From the NCBI GenBank assembly GCA_949358305.1, contig OX442320.1, positions 5,596,259-5,660,258 of the forward strand: DNA of 64,000 nt, written 5' to 3'. The position numbers and the translations under genes were made by a program. Source of the stretch: Strigamia acuminata (Eukaryota > Arthropoda > Chilopoda > Geophilomorpha > Linotaeniidae). The notes beneath the pieces were generated by a model. It did not search any database and was not told where the DNA came from. It was given only the letters and a program-made list of their open reading frames with translations. Position 1 is the first letter of the stretch, and each line of letters opens with the position of its first letter. Shown here piece after piece: positions 19,585-29,114 of this stretch.

Positions 19585-22460
19585 AGTTCGCCGATTGATT
19601 TCATCGATTTTTCGAACTCCTCAATGATCTTGTCTTTGCTCGATTTTCTGTCAGGACATTCTTTAGCCCAATGTCCCAATTTTTTACAAATATTACACGG
19701 GTCAGTAGCAGGCGATTTCGCGACTTTTGGCGAAGGCGAACTTGAACGTTTGGCTTCGTCCTTTTTAGGGGTCGGCGACTTCGATCTACTGAGCGCGTCT
19801 GTCTTTGGTGAACCAAAAGTAACGTTTTTAGGCGCCATCTTTGGTCCAAATTTTCGAGCTACTGCGTTATTACGGGCTAATAAAGCAGCTGCAGCCTCGC
19901 TTTCTGGTTCCGAGTCAGATTTCTCTGGTTCAGAAGCAGTTTCCATTTCTGTCACTTCGGCTAAGTGAGCTTTAGGGGTTGGATGTGGATTTTTCCCATC
20001 CGATCCCTTTTTAGATTCCTTAGCAGTCTCTGCCAAAAAATCTCCTCGTTTTGGGGGTTGCAAAAGAGGGGTGTTAGCAAAACGTGTGTCTTTTGCCAAC
20101 TCCTTTCTCCGTTGCTGTCGCTTAGCGTACGCAACTTTTTCATCAGCTGGTAGGTAAGCTTTGTAATTTTCATCAATTCTTATCTGGTTAGCTCGCATAA
20201 ATTTGGCTAATTCAGCGAAACCACCCGGATAAGGTGCTCGTACTGAAAGTAGAACATTTTTTGAATAATCGGTCAATCCACGACGGAATTGACGATCAAT
20301 GGCTGCGTCTCCCATCGTATAAGGGAGAGTGACCAATAAATCCTCAGTCCTTCTTAAATAAGAGCGAAGACTTTCGCCTTTATTTTGAGAAAGATTATCC
20401 CACATTTGTAGTAAGTCTTCACTTGACTCTCCATACTCAGTCATGAATTCTTCTACAAAGTGGTTCCAATTTTGAAATTGTTTAGAATAAAACCATTTCT
20501 CAGCTCGATCTATAAGAGCTTTTGGTACTACTCTTTTCAAAGCAGTGTGACATGCAATGCCATTCAACCTTGAAATTCGTAAAACTTCATCTAAAAGAGT
20601 GGATCCAGCTTCCCATTCTCCATCGAATAAAGCGGGTTTGATGTGATCCCATCTAATAGTTCTTTCATCAACTAGATTGTGAGTCCAGTTGTTGGCAGTG
20701 TATTTTGCAATTTTTTGTCGTAATGCAATATCAGCATTATCGGCAGTAGCGTCAGATCGATCGGAAGATCGACGATCAGCTAATAATCGATCAATTTCTT
20801 CAGCAGTGTAATAATGTGTATTACGCCGAGAAGAATGGCCTCGATGTCGACGTCGATGAGATCGATGTCGATTATCGCGTTCTTGTTGCGCATTCACATC
20901 AGAATCCGACCTTGAATCAGATTGTGAATTTGAAGGCGTGTTAAAATGTGGTGTTTCAGGTGGGTCGGGTGGGTCGCCGTCATCGTCGGGCGGTCGACGT
21001 CCACCTCCAGGTGGTCCATCTCCATGTCCATCTGGATTTCCTCCATCTGGTGGATTTCTTCTATACTGACCCCCACCTGGCGGGCTTTCATGTCCGTCCG
21101 GCGGTTCGCGTGTTGGATTGGTGTCTCGTCGACTTCTTTTTGACGAGTCTTGCTGTTGAGTCAGTGGTATCGTTCGAGTAACATGAATACCAGTTTCATG
21201 CCGTCTATTTCGATCGTCTACTATCCCCAACAGTCGGTCACTGTTGTGAAAAATAGGGTTTCGATTACCAGGGAGCGGATTGCGATCAGCTCTCCGTTCC
21301 TCAGAATCTGAAGGACGTTTTCTTTTTGAGCGATGGCGACGACGCGAACGTTGGTCGTCATCACTCGATAATCCAGATTGGCTACTTAACTCTGAAACAA
21401 CAGAAATTGTTATTGTTTCGGGAGTCAAAATAGGGACAGTTGGCGCAGCCATTTCTGGTTGCACCAATTGGTCAGTATAATTTCTTGCTTGCAAACGGTC
21501 TTTCATTTCTGCAAGCTCTTCTTGAGCGCGTAACAAATCAGCTCGGAGAATTTCATTCTCGTTTATTTGATTTTGCGATTCTGGTTGTAATCGCTTAGCA
21601 GGGCCGCTAGACTTGACTTGTCCGCTCGTACTGGGTTGATCCAGCGAGTGGAAAATCTCGTCTTCACGCTTAGCTATTTTGCTTTCGCGAGTACGCTGTG
21701 TTTTAGCACGTGTGTCTAATTCAGCAGCATGTCTCACTAGTTGATTATGATTGCGTTGGTAGTGGTCTGCCAAATCAATCAATTCTTTATTTTTCTGCTC
21801 CAGCTTACTTTTGGTAAGCTCGAGCTGTCTTCGCGCCTCTTGGTGTGAGCGAATTGAAAGTTCATTTCTAGTATTCATTTTAGAAAGATCTTCCACTTCA
21901 CCTTTTAATCTGTATTCTCTAGCTTTTTGGGCTAGAAATTCCTCATTTTGTCGATTGAGTTCCATGTGTTGAAGCTCAACCTCCGCTTTTTGTTGTTGAA
22001 GCTCAGCTTCTTTTCGTTCCATTTCAAATTGTAAATTTGAAACGGCTCGGTCAGTGTGAAGTCGTATCATGGCGCGATGAATCTCTTCCACCGTCATGTC
22101 GTCCGTTATTTGGGCGCCATCTTGGCGTGCTTGATTTCTCAAAGCATCCAACATGGTCATGCGAGGAGGTGATTCGTGAGACGATTCACTTTCCATTTCA
22201 CGTAACGTATTTTCCACTTCCTCCAGTGGAAGTGGCGGGAGTTCTTGGTCGTTAGAACTCGCACTTGAAGCGCTTAATGCTCTAGCAACTTCATTTTCAG
22301 CATCCTTAAGTTGTTTCGGATCTGGAACTGGTGTTATTTCTTCAGAAATAATTTTCTCCATAAGCATTTCAGGCTCGAGAGCCGGCAAAACCGTCGCTGC
22401 TCGTTTCTGAGTGCTTGGTCGACCTCGTTGTCGTTTTACAATTTGCATTGGCGTCGCCAT
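19569..22460 (-). CDS. gag: Gypsy gag polyprotein (963 aa)
   Basis: ATG at 22460. The N-terminal third has a long Glu/Lys/Gln-rich coiled coil (about residues 130-290). The middle has charged and Arg/Ser-, Pro/Gly/Asp-rich low-complexity segments. About residues 600-760 look like a retrotransposon capsid region (W, L and R-rich helices around FVEEFMTEYGESSEDLLQMW). Near the C-terminus lies one CCHC zinc knuckle, CNICKKLGHWAKEC. It is long for a Gypsy Gag because of the N-terminal extension. It ends at TAA just after the frameshift site. Role: capsid assembly and RNA packaging. Confidence 0.92.
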   Translation of the reverse strand: MATPMQIVKRQRGRPSTQKRAATVLPALEPEMLMEKIISEEITPVPDPKQLKDAENEVARALSASSASSNDQELPPLPLEEVENTLREMESESSHESPPRMTMLDALRNQARQDGAQITDDMTVEEIHRAMIRLHTDRAVSNLQFEMERKEAELQQQKAEVELQHMELNRQNEEFLAQKAREYRLKGEVEDLSKMNTRNELSIRSHQEARRQLELTKSKLEQKNKELIDLADHYQRNHNQLVRHAAELDTRAKTQRTRESKIAKREDEIFHSLDQPSTSGQVKSSGPAKRLQPESQNQINENEILRADLLRAQEELAEMKDRLQARNYTDQLVQPEMAAPTVPILTPETITISVVSELSSQSGLSSDDDQRSRRRHRSKRKRPSDSEERRADRNPLPGNRNPIFHNSDRLLGIVDDRNRRHETGIHVTRTIPLTQQQDSSKRSRRDTNPTREPPDGHESPPGGGQYRRNPPDGGNPDGHGDGPPGGGRRPPDDDGDPPDPPETPHFNTPSNSQSDSRSDSDVNAQQERDNRHRSHRRRHRGHSSRRNTHYYTAEEIDRLLADRRSSDRSDATADNADIALRQKIAKYTANNWTHNLVDERTIRWDHIKPALFDGEWEAGSTLLDEVLRISRLNGIACHTALKRVVPKALIDRAEKWFYSKQFQNWNHFVEEFMTEYGESSEDLLQMWDNLSQNKGESLRSYLRRTEDLLVTLPYTMGDAAIDRQFRRGLTDYSKNVLLSVRAPYPGGFAELAKFMRANQIRIDENYKAYLPADEKVAYAKRQQRRKELAKDTRFANTPLLQPPKRGDFLAETAKESKKGSDGKNPHPTPKAHLAEVTEMETASEPEKSDSEPESEAAAALLARNNAVARKFGPKMAPKNVTFGSPKTDALSRSKSPTPKKDEAKRSSSPSPKVAKSPATDPCNICKKLGHWAKECPDRKSSKDKIIEEFEKSMKSIGELLKNL
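19575..19581 (-). promoter_or_regulatory. -1 ribosomal frameshift heptamer A AAA AAC
   Basis: In the gag frame the last codons read CTA AAA AAC TTG TAA. The heptamer A AAA AAC is the canonical slippery site, one codon before the gag stop at 19569-19571. Slipping back one base enters the pol frame, which is open through this point. I did not model a downstream pseudoknot. Confidence 0.85.
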
Positions 22461-22532
22461 TTTGTCAAATTGAAAAAGAACAATGGAAATAAAGGATTTT
22501 TTCGCAAAAATCGGATTTTAATAATCAAAACA

Positions 22533-22550
22533 ATCCCGGACGGGCCCCCA
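22533..22550 (-). promoter_or_regulatory. Primer-binding site, tRNA-Pro type
   Basis: Two bases inside the 5' LTR, the minus strand reads TGGGGGCCCGTCCGGGAT. This is complementary to a tRNA 3' end of the form ATCCCGGACGGGCCCCCA. That matches animal tRNA-Pro apart from one base in the acceptor arm as I remember it. Confidence 0.75.
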
Positions 22551-22552
22551 AG

Positions 22553-23630
22553 TGCGGCGATCCGGGTTTTTACTTATTAAATTATATAAATTTAATAAGC
22601 AATCGTCGGTGAGATGCCGTACAGGACTTCTACTCTGTGGCCAAATGGTTGTCTAGGGGAATGATTTTACACAGAGTAAAGGAAAAATTAGATTGTTTTA
22701 ATCGTTTTAAATACACCCGAATATAATGCGAAATAATAAGTGTAATGACTGGGTCGATCTGGTTTCTCTTCGTACTTGGACACTCACAGTTGACCGTTGG
22801 CTCCAAAATGGCGTCGATGGCGTCGTGTGAGCGCGGGATTTTAGCGGAGTAAACTCGACGCTAAAATACTTTGCTAAAATATACTAAAAATCCTCGCGGA
22901 GCAAGCTCAACACGAGAATACGTCTTGCACACAGCGATTTGATTATTACGGAGCAAGCTCGACGTAACAATCCGTCTTAACACAATTCGCCTTGTGGAGT
23001 TAAACTCGACACAAAGCCTTCAAACTAACAGAGTAAACTCGATGTTAGTTTCACACACAGAAATGGCTTAAATTACTCGTAGTAATTCAAGCTAGAAAGT
23101 TGCTATTCCGTACAGTGGGTACAGACCAGCGATGAAACTCAATTCGTCCAAGAATCACAGATCACACTTTGCAGTTTTGGCAGAAGTTTGACACGGTTGT
23201 GAACAGTTTGGAGGTGGAATCAAGAGTGCGGGAAGAGTGGGCCAAAACCGTTTGGCTCACTTCTAAATCTGCTCAGAAAAGCTGCGCAGATGACGAGTTG
23301 CATGAAGATCACACACGGCCGCCTTCGGGTCGTGTGCAACAATCGAGCCGGGCACGCGCGAGGGGAAGGGATGCTCCGCCCAGGCACACGCCTAGCAGCA
23401 TCATCAAAGCAATGCACGCTGCAGCGCGATTGGTTGACGCTGTTGCTGGGCCAAAACTTGCTGCAAAACACAATATTATTTGGGTAATATTGTGTCTTGT
23501 TTTATATTTTATTAATGTATGTTTTATTTCAATTTACATTGAAACAAAACATATAAGTTTGTTGAATATGTTTATAAGACAATTTGGAAATATGGTGCGC
23601 ACTCAAATAGGAATATTTGAGGTCACCACA
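22553..23630 (-). repeat. 5' LTR of the Gypsy element
   Basis: 1078 bp, TG...CA, followed by the GTTA duplication. It contains the promoter and polyadenylation signals by family knowledge; I did not locate a TATA box with confidence. ORFs inside it occur identically in the other LTR and are not called as genes. Confidence 0.95.
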
Positions 23631-23993
23631 GTTATTTGATAGAACAAGTCACCCCTGATCACATGTCAAAGGCCAAGTCAATTCCCAATGGGGACCAGGC
23701 AGAAAACAGGCGATCAGGGGTGAAATATGCAAATTTAGAGCGCGATTATATCAATTTGTGGCAGAATTCTCATGAATTGTCTGGATGGGGTGATTAAAAC
23801 CAGGCCAAATTAAAGATAAATGACAAAAAATAAGGAAAATAAAATAAAATAATAAATTTAGATTTGGGAAAAATAAAACAATTTAAAGAAACTAGAATAA
23901 TTTCTTAATAAAATTGGGGAAAAATCAGGGGAAAGGCGCAAAATGCGCTTAAAATTTTGAAAATTATTACTGTCTAAAGTCAGGACCGTGACA

Positions 23994-24446
23994 GGGTTTT
24001 ATTTTTTTTCTGATAGAGCCTAATATAAAAATATTTTTTATGTTAAAAAAAATAAAATTTGGGCTTTTATCACTGTTTAATAACAATTGAAAAAGTTGAC
24101 TTTTTCAATGTGATGCATCATGGGTGTTGGCTAGATGACCTACGTCATCAGTTCTGTGGTGGTTGGTGGTGGTGTTGTGGCGCATGCGCATCAGACTGTG
24201 CATGCGCAAAAGACAGTTTTAAACTCCCGCGATCAAGGTCAGCCATTATGAATCCACCCTAGGCTCGGAACTAATTCCAGGTCAACTGAACTAGAGAACT
24301 GACAACGTCATACTCCCATGATTCTTTGCCTTGTCGACACCCGATCTTGCGATTGTTATTAAACAATGATAAAGGCCCAAATTTTATTTTTTTTTAACAT
24401 GAAAAATAATTTTTCATTAGGCTCTATCAGGAAAAAAATAAAACCC
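23994..24446. repeat. Long imperfect inverted repeat in the TTAA element
   Basis: The left arm begins gggttttattttttttctga (23994) and the right arm ends tcaggaaaaaaataaaaccc (24446). Similarity extends about 80 bp inward through tagagcctaat and attttggg(c)ctttatca. The central 280 bp include cgcatgcgcatc/catgcgcaaa. It may be a second element fused to, or nested in, the TTAA element. Confidence 0.7.
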
Positions 24447-24673
24447 ACTCAGTGCACTTGACCTTTAATTCCAAAAACATACAATGTCAACAAAGATTTT
24501 TCGGCCACTGTTTTTTCTTATGGAAAAGGAAGAAAAGAAATGATTCTATTTCTCTTTTGGTTATTGATTTTGCTTGAATTTTATGCATTGTGATAAAGGA
24601 TTGCTTTATTGCTTTGTCACAAATATACAGCATAATATTGACATTTTGATTTTGGCCCACTAATATGTAATAA

Positions 24674-25330
24674 TTAATAATAAATTCCTCCTCGTTTAAG
24701 TATCTCAGAACTGCCCTCATCCGCTGAACTTTTGCTTGAAGAACTATTCAGCCCATTGAAAATTATAAAAGAAAAAGTTTTTTTTACAAATAATTCAATT
24801 TAATCTCAACATTTTAGTTCAGTCATACCTGCGGTCAGTAGGGATATAAATTTGACGAAAATCGAAAAAGTATTCGGGTTTCTGTGCCTGTGTCGAATCT
24901 TTGTGTTTTGTATTAGCTTGATTCACCAAACTTGTTATGGCGTTATACATGAACTTGGCAATGTCATCTTCGGAAAGGTTTTCTAAATAACTTCCTATTT
25001 TCGAAACTGTCTCTGACTTTCTCCTTGTTCCAATTTCTCTCCCACCGATACTTCCAATATCTCCCATATTTCCAAAATTGGGTGAAAAATCATTATTTTG
25101 ATTGATATTTGCATTGAATCCACCTCCTGTACTTTCCAGTTGTTTATTGCCTTGTTGGTCTTGATCTTCTCCTTGGTCTCGCTGCTTGCTTCTTCTGGCC
25201 TTTTAAATTTTAAAAAAAGACAGAATTTTCAAAATATTACATGTTGAACAAAGTTTATATCAATCATTACTTCTGTCAATGTAACTATCAAAAGGAACAA
25301 GAGAATTGAAATTTGTATCGTTTTAAGCAT
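24674..25330 (-). CDS. Secreted Q-rich protein, copy C (complete, 166 aa)
   Basis: Exons 25271-25330, 24829-25199 and 24674-24743 give 501 nt. The signal peptide is MLKTIQIS plus a Leu/Ile core. The mature N-terminus is ARRSKQRDQGEDQDQQG; it then shares NINQNN, SEDDIAKFMYNAITSLV and PEYFFDFRQIYIPTDR with copy B, almost without change. The tail is SSSSKSSADEGS, then a short divergent end. Donors are GTAATG and GTATGA. The near identity of exon 2 with copy B shows recent duplication or conversion. Function unknown; secretion inferred. Confidence 0.72.
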
Positions 25331-25722
25331 GTTGGCGACTTGATAAAATAACTGACAATACCATTAAAAATAATTAGAAATTAGTGTGCTATTGTTTTTT
25401 CATATCATTTTGTAATTTGAATTAAGATGAAATTTGTTTTTAAATCCGGAATAAAATTTGATATAAAATACTATAACGATATATCAACTTTTATTGGCTT
25501 TTGTTGGCTAGAAATTATCCCTGGTGGGCAATTATGGAATCAGGGCCTCTGGAGGTAGCGTTTCGAAAATTTTGAATTTTACCTGGATGAACTCAAGTCC
25601 TTATGGGCTGTTTACTGTCTGATTGTGTACGGGTGGATAAACATCATTCCTCGAAAAGAAATATGTCGGTTTATGATAACCTCCTTGACCAAATGAGAAT
25701 AAGAGATGATTTTTACCGGTTA
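25331..25722. other. Upstream region of copy C
   Basis: Contains the conserved block 25488-25720 (copies at 6110 and 9448), which the mariner element interrupts at a TA. No gene seen. Confidence 0.55.
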
Positions 25723-26299
25723 TAAAGGGTGTCCCAAAATTAACGCAAGATTTGAATTCAATAGAAAACACAGTTTTTAGTCTTTAGATTGTTATTTTTT
25801 TATTGAATCATAAAGTACATAGGGATTGGGTTATTTATGGAATCATGCAAGATTTGAATTTGCCGAAATTGGATGATATTGATGAGGCCAATATGTGGTT
25901 TCAACAAGACGGTGCCACATGCGATACAGCCCGTGAAACAATTCAATTACTGCATGGGACATTTCCTGGTCGTGTACTCTCTCGTTTCGGTGATCAGAAT
26001 TGGCCCCCTAGATCGTGTGATTTAACACCATTAGATTTATTTTTATGGGGTTATTTGAAGTCAAAGGTCTATGTCAACAAGCCCAAAACCACCCGTGCAT
26101 TACTGGAGGAAATTAAACGCTGCATCAACGAAATTCAGCCACATTTATGCAGAATGGTCATGGAAAATTTTGACAAAAGAGTGCGTATGTGCCAGCAAAG
26201 CCGTGGAGGCCATTTGCCCGATGTGTTATTCCATAAATAACCCTATCCTATGTACTTTATGATTCAAGAAATCTTGCGTTAATTTTGGGACACCCTTTA
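25723..26299 (+). mobile_element. Rearranged DD41D mariner element
   Basis: Inverted ends TAAAGGGTGTCCCAAAATTA (about 29 bp, through gcaagattt) are flanked by TA duplications. Inside is the C-terminal half of a mariner transposase. A second inverted pair lies further in: 25804-25845 is the inverted copy of 26228-26270, that is, of the gene's own 3' end. The 5' half of the transposase gene is missing. It sits in the conserved upstream block of copy C. The element cannot mobilise itself. Confidence 0.85.
25803..26240 (+). pseudogene. Mariner transposase C-terminal fragment (DD41D, rosa-like)
   Basis: The frame contains WFQQDGAT with the second catalytic Asp and WPPRSCDLTPLDLFLWG with the third. 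I count 41 residues between them, which matches the DD41D (rosa-like) group. The first catalytic Asp and the DNA-binding domain are absent. The first 14 or so codons come from an inverted duplicate of the 3' end and are not real transposase. The first His of the usual HTA motif is Asp here. Confidence 0.85.
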
Positions 26300-26644
26300 T
26301 AAGAGGTCAGGTAGTAGCCCCATAGAAGGATTCTTAGGGCAGCAGTGAGAACGACTAAGGAACAATACTTCCAGAGGCAATGGAGGACGTTGGACCTTAC
26401 TATGAACAGGAAAAGCGGGAGACGAACAGTATTACCTGGCAATTGCGATGGTCTAGCAAACTGATTTAATTTACTGTGACGACTGGTCCGTCATTATTAA
26501 TCCGCCTGATGGTATGCTGGTTTCATTAGAATGGCCAGTTGGAGGCCAACTAGGGTTGGCGCTCAGAAGAAATGAAACGTCTGCACGGATTATTTTTTTG
26601 AGAGTCGACTGTTTTAATACAGAGAGAAAGAATAGGTTGCTATA
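26300..26644. other. Spacer between mariner and the next element
   Basis: Continues the interrupted upstream block for about 20 bp (aagaggtcaggtagtagc), then unique-looking sequence. No gene seen. Confidence 0.4.
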
Positions 26645-27049
26645 CTCTTGTTCAACTCAAAAGGGATGCCTTCTCCCATTGGCGGAGTTGTATCACTGGT
26701 GAAGTGATCCAAAAATATAGACCCAAACACCAGAAATGCATTACAATGTACAGACATTGTAATAGATAACGGCCAAAATTTCAAAATTGTTTGCTTTTTG
26801 GACGAAACAACCAATAAACAGAACAAACATGAGTTTTACATTTATATGTGCATAGAACTTTATTTCATAAAAGGAAGTAACATTTCTTTATAAAAATAAT
26901 CAAAATTATATCAACTTAAATGGTAATAGCAATCACAAAACAAAATAAAAATAAAAATTACTTCTCGTAGTGGTAGTAATACAGACTGGAGTTAAGAGTA
27001 ATGCAGCTCAGCCAATGGGAGAAGGCATCCCATTTGAGTCGAACAAGCG
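26645..27049. mobile_element. Second TATA-flanked non-autonomous element
   Basis: Ends CTCTTGTTCAACTCAAAAGG and the inverse of CGCTTGTTCGACTCAAATGG continue through gatgccttctcccattgg; about 38 bp with few mismatches. TATA flanks both sides (26641-26644, 27050-27053). At 405 bp it has no transposase. It differs in sequence from the element at 7886 but has the same target and ends rich in the same way (C-T-C-T/G...CCAATnGG), so the two are probably related families. Confidence 0.75.
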
Positions 27050-27545
27050 TATAGGCTTCGGCAATGTTTTTTTTTGTTTTGTATGTATTGTAAATTGACA
27101 ATGTTTTTTTTGTTTTTCTTGTATAAATTCTGTATAATTTAATATCTTAAGGTGGAAACACAAAGGAGCGGGTAAAGTTTAAAAGCTTGCTTTTACTTGA
27201 AAAAGCGGCTAAAAAGTTGCCCACTTGAGCAAACACAAGCTTGCGTTTTTATTCAAAGCTTTGTTTTGAAGCGAGCTTGTACTCACCCGCTCCGATCAAA
27301 CCGAGTTTGATTTACCAGCTTCAAGCTTGCTGGTGTTTTGATCACGTGACTTTGACAGCCAATCAGAATCGAGAAGAAATTCTTGGAGGAGATTTTGGCG
27401 GAAATTTCTGGCTATCGTCTTCACCCGAATATAACAGGGTCGAATACAACACGATGGTGTTACATTAAAACCAAAACCAACAACTTAAATTTTTCGAACG
27501 AACGTTATAGTAACATAACGTTTTTCGATCAAATTTCGTAGTAAC
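27050..27545. other. Duplicated spacer of the array unit
   Basis: 27290-27420 corresponds to 7018-7125 (tttgacagccaatcagaat, ttcttggaggagattttgg). Between 27150 and 27290 lie inverted gagcgggt/acccgctc words, so a small inverted-repeat element may be present. No gene seen. Confidence 0.5.
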
Positions 27546-28503
27546 TGTAATGAGCCTGAATTATTCCCTAAATTAATAAAGAACAATTCCAACACTCATT
27601 AATGCTATGACTAGACTTATCATAAAACTACTACTTCTATTAAAACTCACAATATTTATTCTGACTTAGAATAAGGCAAGAAATTACAAAGATAAAATAA
27701 GGCTTGAATAAAAATAAGAATGAAATAATAAAATGACTTCTGAACTCTGCGAAAACGTTGATTCGACGTTCTCGACGTTCTGGCGACGATTACGGCTCGT
27801 AGTCGTCGCGTTTCTGCTTACTCTTCGACGCTCGTCTCGATTTTCTACTCGGCGTCGCTCCTCGATGAAAACGGACTTATTCCGTCACTCAAAAACTTCT
27901 CGAACTCGTCTGGTACGAATCGGCTCGCGTCGACTCGCTGGATCAACCGGACTTGTTCCGTCTCTTCTAACTTTCTCTCGGCTCGCAACTCTGTCGTCGT
28001 AGCGACGTATTTGCGACTCTTTTGCAACGTCTAGCCGGATTTCCTCCACGGCAAGGCGAAATCCCGAATCAACCGTTGAGTTGACTCAAGAATATTGGAA
28101 AAATCCCACCGCACGTGAAATGTGCGGCAAGACCGAAATCCCGCTGTTGACTGGTTCAACAGTAGGAAAATCTCCCAAATTAGCAATTGGCTAATTCAGG
28201 AATATGGAAAACTTCACTAGGAGAGTCACAAAAATACAGAATTGTTTCAGGTTATTTTTGTGTTGTTTCTCTGGCAAAGTTTGTGATCATACTGAGGAGT
28301 TTTCACTCCTCACAGGACTCATTTCCTGTTTGGAGGCTTGTGGGCTGGTTACCCTGGCAACCACCCACATTTCCTCCCACTCTACTTAACTTCCTTGTCT
28401 GGAGACAGGAAACATAAAAAACTCAAAATAAAATATAATAAACCAAAATATTATTTTTCAGACTTTTTCTGTTACTTCACTAGTGACCACTAGGGTCACT
28501 ACA
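27546..28503. repeat. Solo LTR (958 bp)
   Basis: Ends TGTAATGAGCC and GGTCACTACA give TGTARTGA...TCACTACA termini. Both sides carry the 4-bp duplication TAAC (27542-27545 and 28504-28507). The sequence differs from the Gypsy LTR at 10800. It probably arose by LTR-LTR recombination. It contains an ACG/GTCG-rich segment (27760-28010) and a GTTACCCTGGCAAC word at about 28348. Confidence 0.75.
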
Positions 28504-29114
28504 TAACATAACGTTTTTTGGTTGTATATTTTGGCAAGGGGATTATTGTACTATTTTTTTTATTTTAATATGGTACACGATTGTAACCATTGGTGGTTCC
28601 ATTAACAATTCAAAAAATGCACTGCGAAATCAATTCAAAGCCAACATTTTAATTAATTTTACTTTTCGATTCAGTTTTTGTTTCAAATTTGTTACTGTCT
28701 TCTGAAAAATAAAATGTGTGTAATAAATTTAGTGAATACTTCGTAGGGCTAAAAATTTGTTTGTACGTACGTAGATCAAATCTGTAAATCCAAGTGCGGA
28801 TTTTAAAATTTCCTAGGTTTTAATTTAATTGCAAAAACATGCAGTGTCAACGACTTTTTTTCAGACACTGTCGTGTTTTTTTTTTACGGAAAAAGAACAA
28901 AAGATTCTGCTTTTATTTTTGAAATTGAATTCAGCTTGACTTTGAAGCAATGTGATAAAGGATTGACTGATATCAGGTAAATGAATCAAGGTTGGCACTA
29001 TTATTATTATTGTTCGAGTTTATTTTATTGCTTTGACACTCAAATATGCAGCACAATATTGACATTTAGATTTTGGCGCCCGAGACAAAATTAAAAATGG
29101 CGCCGTCTAAAAAA
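28504..29114. other. Duplicated spacer and 3' flank of copy D
   Basis: 28545-28745 repeats 7430-7632 almost base for base. 28950-29110 is the shared 3' flank of the array genes with AATAAA-type signals on the minus strand. No separate gene. Confidence 0.6.

Larger units (their letters stand above)
10800..23630 (-). mobile_element. Full-length Ty3/Gypsy LTR retrotransposon (12,831 bp)
   Basis: Two 1078-bp LTRs with TG...CA ends are flanked by the 4-bp duplication GTTA (10796-10799 and 23631-23634). Read on the minus strand the order is LTR, primer-binding site, gag, pol (protease, reverse transcriptase, RNase H, integrase), a spliced third ORF, polypurine tract, LTR. This domain order defines Ty3/Gypsy. 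The LTRs look identical and all main frames are open, so the insertion is recent and could be capable of transposition. Several plus-strand ORFs over this region are antisense shadows. Confidence 0.95.
10102..24464. mobile_element. TTAA-flanked (piggyBac-type target) element containing the Gypsy insertion
   Basis: The left end AGGTCAAGTGCACTGAGTGG (10102 on) is the inverted copy of the right end finishing at 24464. Both are flanked by TTAA (10098-10101 and 24465-24468). Removing it restores the spacer block that is intact at 4790-5130. Without the Gypsy element the carrier is about 1.5 kb. No transposase is seen, so it is non-autonomous. TTAA targets are typical of piggyBac-like elements; family membership is inferred from that only. 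Confidence 0.75.

Noticed and set aside
23651-23725. tcacccctgatc / gatcaggggtga hairpin as an RNA gene
   Set aside because: A 12-bp palindrome pair in the non-autonomous TTAA element; no other RNA-gene features.
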